From: Peribacillus frigoritolerans
GTDB taxonomy: Bacteria; Bacillota; Bacilli; Bacillales; DSM-1321
Length of the DNA stretch: 33,401 nt
Direction of reading: 5' to 3'
Assembly: GCF_030676415.1 (NCBI RefSeq)
Contig: NZ_JAUUTW010000046.1
Coordinates: forward strand, 1 to 33,401
A program made the position numbers and the translations under genes. Position 1 is the first letter of the stretch. The number at the start of each line of letters is the position of its first letter. Below the pieces are notes generated by a model. It made no database searches. It was not told the origin of the DNA and was given only the letters and a program-made list of their open reading frames with translations. Below are positions 14,264 through 20,748 of the stretch, piece after piece.

Positions 14264-15100
14264 ATGGCAAAAGCTAAACATGAAAATTTAAGTTATAATC
14301 AAGGTTTATATACTGCTAATATTCTGATGCAAAGATTTTATTTTCCCGAAGAATACTACGATTTAAAATATTTTTGGGATGAATGTAAAGATGAAATAAT
14401 TAGCTCATTGGTAAAACCTCAAAAATGGACACTTGTGCACATGTGGTTAGAGTTTTATAGTGATATTTCAGAAGAGCTCTATACAACTAAAAAAAATTTA
14501 GACACTCCTGATTATTTTGAAGTCCTAAAAGATGTATTATTAGATACTGATTTAATACCAAATATTCCTGAGCCAATATTTGAGAACAAAGAGTGTTCAT
14601 CTTTATATCCGTGTGTTGAAGACGATTGTGAGTTATGTCAAGTAATGATAGATTGGGAAAAACATGTTGATTCAAACATTAAAGAAATTAATAAAAATAT
14701 AGTACACTCTGCATTCCAAATTATGTTTAGTAATAGAAGATTTATGCATGATTTTAATTTAGAATTATCAAATTTAATAGAAGAGGATATTGATTACATT
14801 TGTGAAAATTCCCCTGAAACTTTGACAAAAGGGAAGATTAAACGTAATACCTACTGGCCAGTGTGGTTAAAAGAGGCACTTTTGTATCGTGATAAAGGCA
14901 CATGTGTGTTATGCAGAAAAAGCATAACGGGACAATATAGCATTTCGACCGATTTAGAGATTGATCATATAGTTCCATTAAATTTATTTGGTACAAATGA
15001 TGCTTCTAACTTTCAACTTCTTTGCAAGAAATGTAATACAACAAAACAGGGATTGAGTTCTGCTTCAAATGCTATCAATGTACCATTTTGGAATATATAA
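14264..15100 (+). CDS. HNH endonuclease-domain protein
   Basis: 278 aa. The C-terminal 70 residues form an HNH nuclease: CVLCRK, LEIDHIVPLNLFGTNDASNF and QLLCKKCNTTKQ give two CxxC zinc pairs, the DH catalytic pair and the Asn. The N-terminal 200 residues are helical with an extra Cys cluster (CSSLYPCVEDDCELC) and do not match a domain I know; they may recognise a target. ATG start with a weak AATGGTG site. The 112 bp to the next gene and shared direction suggest an operon. In this mobile context a restriction or abortive defence nuclease is likely, but this is inference. Confidence 0.85.
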   Translation: MAKAKHENLSYNQGLYTANILMQRFYFPEEYYDLKYFWDECKDEIISSLVKPQKWTLVHMWLEFYSDISEELYTTKKNLDTPDYFEVLKDVLLDTDLIPNIPEPIFENKECSSLYPCVEDDCELCQVMIDWEKHVDSNIKEINKNIVHSAFQIMFSNRRFMHDFNLELSNLIEEDIDYICENSPETLTKGKIKRNTYWPVWLKEALLYRDKGTCVLCRKSITGQYSISTDLEIDHIVPLNLFGTNDASNFQLLCKKCNTTKQGLSSASNAINVPFWNI

Positions 15101-15211
15101 GCCTAACCAACACTGGAGGGTACTGAGTAAGCTAACGCTTATTCGGTGACGTTTTTTATATCCAAAATAAATGTTATAATTCTAGGAAAAACATTACAGG
15201 AGAAAAGGCCA

Positions 15212-15928
15212 ATGGATAGCTTTTTATCATTAATTATTTTTATCTTTCCCGGACTCATAGCATTTTTTTGGATACAATTGTTTGGGTTTACTCCTGCTGT
15301 AAGATATCAAGGAACTGAAATGCTAGCAATTAGTGCAATTTTGTGGATACCTATCAATATTGTGGTTTTACTTATTTATTACTTTATAACAGTTATGTAT
15401 AAATATAATGTTTATTATCCAATTGACATGCCTAATATAAAAAACTTTAGTGATTTGAATCGATTATCTACAAATTTTGTGTTCATTTTATATTATGTCA
15501 TAGCTAGTGTCTTTACCAGTTACTTTCTTGCTAGAGCCATTTCTGGGAAGTTTTTTGATGTTATGTTGGAAAAAGTCAATACAATCAGAATAAAGAATAA
15601 TAAGGCAGCTTTATCTCGAGATGCTTCAGTTTGGGATACAGTATTTTCAAAGGATGTAGCGCAGGTAGTTAAGATAATAAATTTAGAAGATAAAAATATG
15701 TTCGATATTGGTGAAATTAAAAATGTTTCTCGGACATATGAAACTGAAAAAAACATTGTATTGCAAAGAATGACGTTATGGAGAGAAATCGATGAAAAAT
15801 ACGATTTAGATGTTAGTGAAGTCTTCTTTGATATTAAAACAGGTATGAAAATAATAATCTACGATAGTACCCATTGCCAGGTGACTTTAGATGACTATCG
15901 TAGAAAACAAGAAGAAGGTAATAATTAA
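15212..15928 (+). CDS. DUF6338-like membrane protein
   Basis: 238 aa from the ATG at 15212 (AGGAG about 8 nt upstream); a frame open further upstream has no site. Three membrane segments: 3-23 (FLSLIIFIFPGLIAFFWIQL), about 45-68 (ILWIPINIVVLLIYYF) and 98-120 (FVFILYYVIASVFTSYFLA). A cytoplasmic domain follows (SVWDTVFSKD ... EVFFDIKTGMKIIIYDSTH). The FPG motif in helix 1 and the VWD near residue 155 fit the DUF6338 family, which is common next to defence genes. Probably works with the HNH protein upstream. Confidence 0.75.
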   Translation: MDSFLSLIIFIFPGLIAFFWIQLFGFTPAVRYQGTEMLAISAILWIPINIVVLLIYYFITVMYKYNVYYPIDMPNIKNFSDLNRLSTNFVFILYYVIASVFTSYFLARAISGKFFDVMLEKVNTIRIKNNKAALSRDASVWDTVFSKDVAQVVKIINLEDKNMFDIGEIKNVSRTYETEKNIVLQRMTLWREIDEKYDLDVSEVFFDIKTGMKIIIYDSTHCQVTLDDYRRKQEEGNN

Positions 15929-15934
15929 TAATAT

Positions 15935-16078
15935 TTATTGTTTAGGTCTTGGCTTTGATGGTGAAGCTGGGTCATTAAAGGTAAAAGATGGTTTATCTAG
16001 AGATGATTGCTCATGTTTTGGGTCAGAAAAGCTTGGTTTCTCATAGCTAGGTTTGGAAGTTTTATTATTTTTAGTCAT
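15935..16078 (-). CDS. Small Pro/Ser/Lys-rich protein, 47 aa
   Basis: ATG at 16078 with AAAGGAG upstream. MTKNNKTSKPSYEKPSFSDP then KHEQSSLDKPSFTFNDPASP, with KPSF-like motifs three times. No hydrophobic core; probably unstructured. Convergent with the DUF6338-like gene, only 6 bp apart. Confidence 0.6.
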   Translation of the reverse strand: MTKNNKTSKPSYEKPSFSDPKHEQSSLDKPSFTFNDPASPSKPRPKQ

Positions 16079-16121
16079 CAAGTATTCTCCTTTCATTTTG
16101 ATATATAAATTATACATCTTG

Positions 16122-16148
16122 AAAAGCACTTAATGGGTGCTTTTTTCT
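16122..16148 (+). terminator. Terminator
   Basis: AAAAGCAC / GTGCTTTT stem with a TTAATGG loop, then TTCTTTGG. It could end read-through from the HNH/DUF6338 operon. Confidence 0.7.
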
Positions 16149-16194
16149 TTGGCCAAAACAACTCAAATACTAGGAGGTGGCAGGTGATGTAAAA

Positions 16195-16299
16195 TGGCTG
16201 AAAACCATGTAAAAGCAGAAAAGGACTATATGGGATACAGGAAAACGCGGATATACAACGTTAAGGGGTACCACCAACAATTTAAATCAAAAAATTGAT
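16195..16299 (+). pseudogene. Short fragment resembling a small-terminase or HTH N-terminus
   Basis: ATG at 16195 after GGAGGTGG gives MAENHVKAEKDYMGYRKTRI, then a basic tail to TGA 16297-16299. The AEKDYM stretch recalls the start of phage small terminase or HTH proteins (AEKDYMxGMKY), but the helix-turn-helix that should follow is absent. Probably a truncated remnant; the resemblance is weak. Confidence 0.3.
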
Positions 16300-16331
16300 T
16301 TCTTGTACATTAAGAAATCAATTTTTTATTT
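16290..16331 (+). terminator. Terminator
   Basis: AAAATTGATTTCTT / AAGAAATCAATTTT stem, GTACATT loop, then TTATTTGTC. Sits directly next to R15. Confidence 0.85.
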
Positions 16332-16332
16332 G

Positions 16333-16368
16333 TCTTAATGAACTAACGCACCCGTTAGTTCATTAAGA
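16333..16368 (-). repeat. Half repeat R15 (perfect 16-bp palindrome)
   Basis: Arms 16333-16348 and 16353-16368 are fully complementary around CACC. The longest perfect palindrome of the family; it follows the minus-strand gene 16396-16572. Confidence 0.9.
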
Positions 16369-16395
16369 AAACGGCATCTTGTTGAAGGGAAAGTG

Positions 16396-16572
16396 TTAAT
16401 TTTTATTTTTGTTTAATAAATTTAAAGTAAAAATTAAGTTAACAATAGCTAATACCACAAGGATTCTTGAAACAATTCTGGCAACATTTAAATTATCTAT
16501 AAATCTCGACGAAAAGACCCCAATTAGAATAATGATACCTAAAAAAATGCTTGAACTTAGCTTTTTATTCAT
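16396..16572 (-). CDS. Small two-helix membrane protein, 58 aa
   Basis: Minus-strand frame from ATG 16572 to TAA 16396, with AGGGAG 7 nt before the start. MNKKLSSSIFLGIIILIGVF then SSRFIDNLNVARIVSRILVV and LAIVNLIFTLNLL: two hydrophobic helices joined by a polar loop. A + strand frame over the same bases (16409-16615) is a shadow. It lies between R16 and R15 in the same orientation as its neighbours. Function unknown. Confidence 0.65.
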   Translation of the reverse strand: MNKKLSSSIFLGIIILIGVFSSRFIDNLNVARIVSRILVVLAIVNLIFTLNLLNKNKN

Positions 16573-16638
16573 TACAATCTCCCTATCAACTAAATTTCAC
16601 CATACACTGCCTTAATTAAAGGATAATTCTTGTTAAAC

Positions 16639-16720
16639 TAAACTACCCCGATAGTTGCATAAAGAAAAAGCTGCCATAATGACAACTTTGATCTTCAGCT
16701 AACGCACCTGTTAGCTGAAG
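16639..16720 (-). repeat. Cassette-type repeat R16 (full, minus orientation)
   Basis: The left site is near perfect (CTTCAGCTAACG / TGTTAGCTGAAG around CACC). The central hairpin is decayed and the right site has lost CTG (AACTACCCCGATAGTT). Follows the gene 16741-16953. Confidence 0.85.
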
Positions 16721-16740
16721 ATAATTATAACTAATAAATA

Positions 16741-16953
16741 TTACTTTTTGTTCTTTAAAATCAGCAATTCAAAGACGAAAGCAATTAGGCATAATCCCAA
16801 TACTGAATCAATTATAATTTGAACTAACATTGAATCAATTTTTAAAATATTAGTAATAATGTCAGTACCTAAAGTAAGAAAGAAAAACAACCGCAGTATT
16901 TTTTGCTTTTTTGAAAGATTAGAAACAGGTTCAAAAAATGTAATTGACTTCAT
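16741..16953 (-). CDS. Small two-helix membrane protein, 70 aa
   Basis: MKSITFFEPVSNLSKKQKIL, then membrane segments LRLFFFLTLGTDIITNIL and VQIIIDSVLGLCLIAFVFEL, ending in LILKNKK. ATG start with a TTGGAGAG site. A single-gene unit between R17 and R16 with 20 bp to the repeat. Function unknown. Confidence 0.7.
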   Translation of the reverse strand: MKSITFFEPVSNLSKKQKILRLFFFLTLGTDIITNILKIDSMLVQIIIDSVLGLCLIAFVFELLILKNKK

Positions 16954-17052
16954 AAAAACTCTCCAATTTCCCTAAATTATATATATATCATTATACCTAA
17001 AATATTATGATAAACTGTCTTTTCATTTGACCAAATATTAATATTTCTTGTG

Positions 17053-17136
17053 GAACTAACCTGCCCCGATAGTTCCATAAAGAAAAGGCTGCCTTAAAGA
17101 CAGCTCTAATCTTCAGCTAACGCACCCGTTAGTTTA
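17053..17136 (-). repeat. Cassette-type repeat R17 (full, minus orientation)
   Basis: Minus strand: CTAACGGGTGCGTTAG site, hairpin GCTGTCTTTAAGGCAGC followed by CTTTTCTTTATGG, right site AACTATCGGGGCAGGTTAG. One of the two best-preserved copies. Confidence 0.92.
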
Positions 17137-17459
17137 AGTAGAAATCTTCACATTCCTTTCTTTACCCTAACAAGATCTAATCTCTTAAATGTGTTGGGGC
17201 ATTACAAAAAGACGCCCTCTTATTAAAGAAAAGCGCCCTTTTGCGGAATAACCACCAATTCTTGTTTGTCATTCGTATGATGTATTGAGCTCTCGTTCTT
17301 CGTTAGCTTAACGAAGAGGCCTTGATTTTTTCTTGTTTGAGATTATTATTTGCTTTTCATTTTTAGACAAAATCCAGTCTGCAACCAATCGCTCCTGCTT
17401 TTTTCAACCCGTCTTGTCCTCTCTTCATATCAGTCTATGAACGGGGCGGGAAGGGTGCC
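17137..17459. other. No gene seen; second short repeat type
   Basis: About 320 bp between R17 and the DinB terminator. A short motif AAGCGCCCTTTTGCGGAATAA (read from about 17233) resembles sequences near 188, 18205 and 20630 (CTGCCCTTTAACGGAATAAG, CTGGCCCGATTGCTAAATAA), suggesting a second dispersed repeat. No ORF with a ribosome site. Confidence 0.35.
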
Positions 17460-17461
17460 AT

Positions 17462-17501
17462 AAAAAGAACGGAAGCCGCGTTTTCCACGCAGCTTCCGTC
17501 C
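17462..17501 (-). terminator. Terminator of the GC-rich DinB gene
   Basis: Minus strand: GGAAGCTGCGT / ACGCGGCTTCC, then GTTCTTTTTATGG. Confidence 0.85.
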
Positions 17502-17516
17502 CGATCTTCCGGACAA

Positions 17517-18026
17517 CTAACTCAAATACCGATTTCGGATGACCCCCATGTGATGAATCTCGTGTCCTGCGATGCCGTACGCGAGGGCGCGCGCCGTAAT
17601 GCTTGCGTTGTTGGCTGTGCCTTTGCGGGACCACGCCTCCGCCGGTAACCCGCGCAGCAGTGTGATCGTCGATTGCCGTACGGCCCGGTAGTCTTCGGCC
17701 AATTGCGCGGTTGTCCAGCTTCCGAAAGGAGGCATGAACAATTCCTGGTCGAAACCGCACAGAGGCGTCTGGTCCCCTCTTGCGAACCGGAGCAGGCGGT
17801 AGGTCATGACGCGTTCTCCGTCTGCGATGTGGCCCACGACTTCTTTCAGCGTCCATTTTCCTTCCGCATACCGATACGCGCCATGGCTTTCGGTCAACGA
17901 TGCCAGCAGCTCGGTCATTTGCTTTTCCTGGGCGAGCAGAATGTCGATGATGTTGCCTTCCGGCACCAACCGGATATACTCTCCGAAGTCCCCAGCATAT
18001 TCTTCTTCAGACGGTCTTTGATTCAT
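17517..18026 (-). CDS. DinB-family protein, GC-rich
   Basis: 169 aa four-helix DinB/YfiT fold: WTLKEVVGHIADGERVMTYR carries the first metal-ligand His and GHEIHHMGVIRNRYL the other two. The family includes thiol- and bacillithiol-dependent transferases and mycothiol-related enzymes; the substrate is unknown. ATG start with GAGGTG 7 nt upstream. It is clearly richer in G and C than every neighbour, so it was probably acquired from a Paenibacillus- or Brevibacillus-like donor. The neighbouring VOC gene suggests a small detoxification set. Confidence 0.88.
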   Translation of the reverse strand: MNQRPSEEEYAGDFGEYIRLVPEGNIIDILLAQEKQMTELLASLTESHGAYRYAEGKWTLKEVVGHIADGERVMTYRLLRFARGDQTPLCGFDQELFMPPFGSWTTAQLAEDYRAVRQSTITLLRGLPAEAWSRKGTANNASITARALAYGIAGHEIHHMGVIRNRYLS

Positions 18027-18242
18027 GCGTAATCACCTCTCTATGGAGTTATAGAAAATTAAAATGCTCTTTCCAATGCTCTACCGCGATTTTTTTGTGA
18101 ATTTCGTAATTTCGGCATGTATAATGAATTCGCGAAAGGATAAAACTTTCCTTCCAATAATTGAGAGTAAGCAACCACTTAGTTGGTCGGTGGCCACGAT
18201 AAACTGCCCTTTAACGGAATAAGATTTCTGTGACTTATAGAA

Positions 18243-18710
18243 TTATTTTTGAATAAGTTTTTCAAGTTGGCTCAAATACATCATTTTACTCGGTTCAGTC
18301 GGGCTACCATCAGGCAAATTACACATCAATTCTAAAGCGTTTCCATCTGGATCATCAAAATAAACTGATACGTTCTGCTGATGCGGTCTAGCTATTGGTT
18401 CCAATGGTTCCAATCCACCATGAGAGCGAAGAGTAATCCCTCTCTCAGTGAGCCAAATACTTGCTTTCTTAATGTCATCGAAGTCTACTTCAAAAGCTAA
18501 ATGCCGACCATTACCTGGAAAACTGGCAGGATCTCTATCCTTAGAAATCTCTGTTTTCCAAAGACCTAGCCATGTTTTGTTTGGTACAATCCAAAGAAAA
18601 GCAACATCATCGTATTCGGAAGCCATTTGCAATCCAAGGTTTTTATAAAATTCAATCGAACGTTTTAAATCTTGAACTGGCAGATGAACCTCGTATAAGC
18701 CTTTTATCAT
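18243..18710 (-). CDS. VOC-superfamily (glyoxalase/bleomycin resistance-like) protein
   Basis: 155 aa from the ATG at 18710, which has GGAGGTG upstream; a frame extending to 18812 has no site. Two beta-alpha-beta-beta-beta modules with likely metal ligands His in YEVHLPVQDLKRSIEFY, His in GNGRHLAFEVDF and Glu in DPDGNALELM. The family covers fosfomycin thiol-transferases, bleomycin-binding proteins and dioxygenases; FosB-like activity is possible since Bacillus makes bacillithiol, but the protein is longer than FosB by a C-terminal tail. Confidence 0.88.
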   Translation of the reverse strand: MIKGLYEVHLPVQDLKRSIEFYKNLGLQMASEYDDVAFLWIVPNKTWLGLWKTEISKDRDPASFPGNGRHLAFEVDFDDIKKASIWLTERGITLRSHGGLEPLEPIARPHQQNVSVYFDDPDGNALELMCNLPDGSPTEPSKMMYLSQLEKLIQK

Positions 18711-18853
18711 GTGAACCACCTCCATAAAAACAGTATACATAATAAAATCATGAGTCAATTCAAAAGCTCTTCGGCAAAGTAACACATACGAATAATTCTT
18801 TCTTTTATTCAAGAATATGGATCAATTGTTGAACAAAGATCAAACAGCACTCT

Positions 18854-18940
18854 TGAACTAACCTGCCCCGATAGTTCCATAAAGAACAAGCTGCCTTAAA
18901 GACAGCTCTGATCTTCAGCTAACGCACCCGTTAGTTTAAG
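18854..18940 (-). repeat. Cassette-type repeat R18 (full, minus orientation)
   Basis: Nearly identical to R17. Its left arm (GTTTAAG side) supplies the TAA stop codon of the GNAT gene at 18936-18938, so repeat and gene end overlap. Confidence 0.92.
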
Positions 18941-19421
18941 AAGATGTAGATAATAATTTATGCATTCTAAATCTCGGAACAGTATCTTCATCTTCTATTT
19001 TTAATACATCAAATCCATTTTTTTGATAAAAATTTATTGCCCTTTTGTTTGTGTGGGATACCCTTAATTGGTATGCATTAACACCATATTCTCGAAAGAA
19101 ACGTTCTGCAAATTCAATTAGTTTAACCCCGTATCCTTTTCCACGATATTCTGAGATTAAGTAAAATAGATTAACATATCCAATCTCTTTATTCTCAAAT
19201 TGTTTAATCTGCAACTCAACTTGCCCTACTTGTTTACCATCTATTTCAACAATAACAAGCCCACCAGGAAATTTTATAAGCCTTTCGGTAATCTTCTTTA
19301 AATAACTGTCATTATCTCCGAATAAACTCTCATCACCAAAACTAATACTGTACGAATCTCTTCTAAACTTAATAATGGTTTCAGTGTCTCTTGATAGGTC
19401 AATGTTACGAAATGAAAACAA
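18936..19421 (-). CDS. GNAT-family N-acetyltransferase
   Basis: 161 aa. The acetyl-CoA loop is seen in EYRGKGYGVKLIEFAERFF (RGKGYG), preceded by the beta4 strand GYVNLFYLI and followed by ANKRAINFYQKNGFD-like HTNKRAINFYQKNGF, the standard end of motif B. Substrate unknown. TTG start (19419-19421) with GGGGG upstream. The stop codon lies in repeat R18. Confidence 0.9.
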   Translation of the reverse strand: MFSFRNIDLSRDTETIIKFRRDSYSISFGDESLFGDNDSYLKKITERLIKFPGGLVIVEIDGKQVGQVELQIKQFENKEIGYVNLFYLISEYRGKGYGVKLIEFAERFFREYGVNAYQLRVSHTNKRAINFYQKNGFDVLKIEDEDTVPRFRMHKLLSTSS

Positions 19422-19507
19422 GCTAATTCCCCCATTCCTTATGCACGATATGCTTGATTTTAAAACACTTTATTTATAGTTTAATTCGAAAATGGAAGTT
19501 TTTCCTT

Positions 19508-19540
19508 CTTGAACTATCCTGCCCCTTTAGTTCATTAAGA
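19508..19540 (-). repeat. Half repeat R19 (right site, minus orientation)
   Basis: GAACTATCCTGCCCCTTTAG followed by TTC: right-site palindrome only. It lies directly beside the terminator of the recombinase remnant. Confidence 0.7.
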
Positions 19541-19571
19541 AAAAAGACGATTAGCTATTTGCTAATCATCT
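19541..19571 (-). terminator. Terminator
   Basis: Minus strand GATTAGC / GCTAATC with an AAATA loop, then GTCTTTTTTC. It overlaps the stop of the recombinase remnant. Confidence 0.8.
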
Positions 19572-19612
19572 CTTTCACTTTAGCGTAAATAGTGGAACGT
19601 GGAACGCCTAAA
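19555..19612 (-). pseudogene. Remnant of a serine recombinase C-terminus
   Basis: Minus-strand frame FRLGVPRSTIYAKVKEMISK to TAG. This is the recognition helix-turn-helix found at the end of resolvase/invertase proteins (LGVPRSTIYxKVKE). The catalytic domain is absent. A different sequence from the resolvase at 26650, so not copied from it. Confidence 0.65.
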
Positions 19613-19659
19613 CGAAAAAAATAAATATGAAGAAGAACAAGATAAGAAAAAACACAATA

Positions 19660-19688
19660 AAGCCCCCAAAAACAACGGGGCTTTTTAA
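19660..19688. terminator. Terminator
   Basis: AAAGCCCC / GGGGCTTT with a CAAAAACAAC loop, then TTAAG; T tract on the + side, A-rich on the other. Confidence 0.7.
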
Positions 19689-19758
19689 GTTCAAAACCAA
19701 AAACAAAAACCCTCAAAGCTACTGTACTATTCATTGCAGTACAATTAGTTTTTTAGGC

Positions 19759-19965
19759 TCATTTAAAAATTAACATTGATAGTTTTACAAAAGGACCTAA
19801 ATTTAGTCCTTCAGAATATATCCATGCTCCTATTATTACTAAGATAAAAAGAATTATAGCAACAATCATCATTTCTAAATTAGTCTCTTTATTCTTTGTT
19901 TCTTTTTTCATTTTATTTCTATACTCATACTGAATTTTAAATTTATTTTTTTTGCGTCTATCCAT
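19759..19965 (-). CDS. Small single-helix membrane protein, 68 aa
   Basis: Very basic N-terminus (MDRRKKNKFKIQYEYRNKMK), one membrane helix (MMIVAIILFILVIIGAWIY) and a short tail (SEGLNLGPFVKLSMLIFK). ATG start after AGGGGGGC. Positive-inside rule predicts a cytoplasmic N-terminus. Function unknown. Confidence 0.65.
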   Translation of the reverse strand: MDRRKKNKFKIQYEYRNKMKKETKNKETNLEMMIVAIILFILVIIGAWIYSEGLNLGPFVKLSMLIFK

Positions 19966-20020
19966 ATTTGCCCCCCTATTTGTTCCAATTATTCGGACGG
20001 TGTTAAAAATAAGTATTAAT

Positions 20021-20042
20021 AAACTAACGCACCCGTTAGTTT
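20021..20042 (-). repeat. Half repeat R20a (perfect left palindrome)
   Basis: AAACTAACG / CGTTAGTTT around CACC. Confidence 0.8.
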
Positions 20043-20093
20043 AAGTAGATTTCTTCACAAACTTTTTAGTATTTCAGAATACAGGACAGGAAT

Positions 20094-20110
20094 GCTGCCC
20101 CGTTAGTTTA
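20094..20110 (-). repeat. Half repeat R20b (truncated right site)
   Basis: GCTGCCCCGTTAGTTTA; its end overlaps the TAA stop (20108-20110) of the membrane gene upstream. R20a and R20b together form one copy that has lost its centre. Confidence 0.6.
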
Positions 20111-20383
20111 CCCATTTATGAATTTCCCTAATGAATAAACCAATAAAATTAATAATTGATAAAGAGTAAAGGGGATTAGTGTAAGGAATGGGATGTACTT
20201 CATCTTATGTTGTTCTTTCCTTATCACAGCGATAATCGTACATATAATAGAAACACCATACAGGCTCAAACTACTAATTAGTAATATATCACTAAACATA
20301 ATTATTTCAATTGCAACAAATAAAAGTAATGGAGCCAAAACTCCAACTATGGCTGACGTAAAACTAAACATATTTTTCTTCAT
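20108..20383 (-). CDS. Three-helix membrane protein, about 91 aa
   Basis: ATG at 20383 (MKKNMFSFTSAIVGVLAPLL) is favoured by AGGATGG 8 nt upstream; starts at 20398 or earlier are possible. Hydrophobic segments around residues 7-25, 30-52 and 66-86, with a basic loop IRKEQHKMKY. Function unknown. The stop codon is shared with R20b. Confidence 0.65.
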   Translation of the reverse strand: MKKNMFSFTSAIVGVLAPLLLFVAIEIIMFSDILLISSLSLYGVSIICTIIAVIRKEQHKMKYIPFLTLIPFTLYQLLILLVYSLGKFING

Positions 20384-20522
20384 TTCAATTTCCATCCTCA
20401 ATTCATTTGATAATGGTGGTGGCAGCCCACATCTTGAACTATAGCACAAGTTAGCTTAATAAAATTTTCTCTGTTAATCACTCTTTTTTTCAATAATAGA
20501 TTTATTGAATCCTACTTGTCTT

Positions 20523-20604
20523 ATGCAACTAACCTGCCCCTTTAGTGCCATAAGAAAGAGAGCTGCCTAAGCAACTCCCTTATTGAAGTAAAGCACCCGT
20601 TAGT
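20523..20604 (-). repeat. Cassette-type repeat R21 (subtype B, minus orientation)
   Basis: Minus strand: CTAACGGGTGCTTTACTTC, hairpin AGTTGCTTAGGCAGCT then CTCTTTCTTATGG, right site ACTAAAGGGGCAGGTTAGT. Last copy before the transposition genes; shows that subtype B also has the CTAACGGGTG start. Confidence 0.9.
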
Positions 20605-20748
20605 CCTAACATAACTCCTTTCTCAACAATCTGGCCCGATTGCTAAATAAGAAAAAATCCTACATTATCAAAAAACAGCATATAAACAGGTTATACCGTT
20701 CAATCATTACTGATTTTCCCATTAACTAGATCACCTTTTAATTAAAAG

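Noticed and set aside
16409..16615. + strand 68-aa frame
   Set aside because: The minus strand here encodes a better candidate (16396-16572) with a ribosome site and two helices, flanked by repeats in matching orientation.
17425..17856. Arg-rich minus-strand frame and + frames over the DinB gene
   Set aside because: High GC makes long spurious frames; the DinB frame has the family motifs and a ribosome site.
103..20604. CRISPR array explanation for the repeats
   Set aside because: Copies are hundreds of bases to over 1 kb apart, variable and palindromic at both ends, with genes between them and no cas genes.
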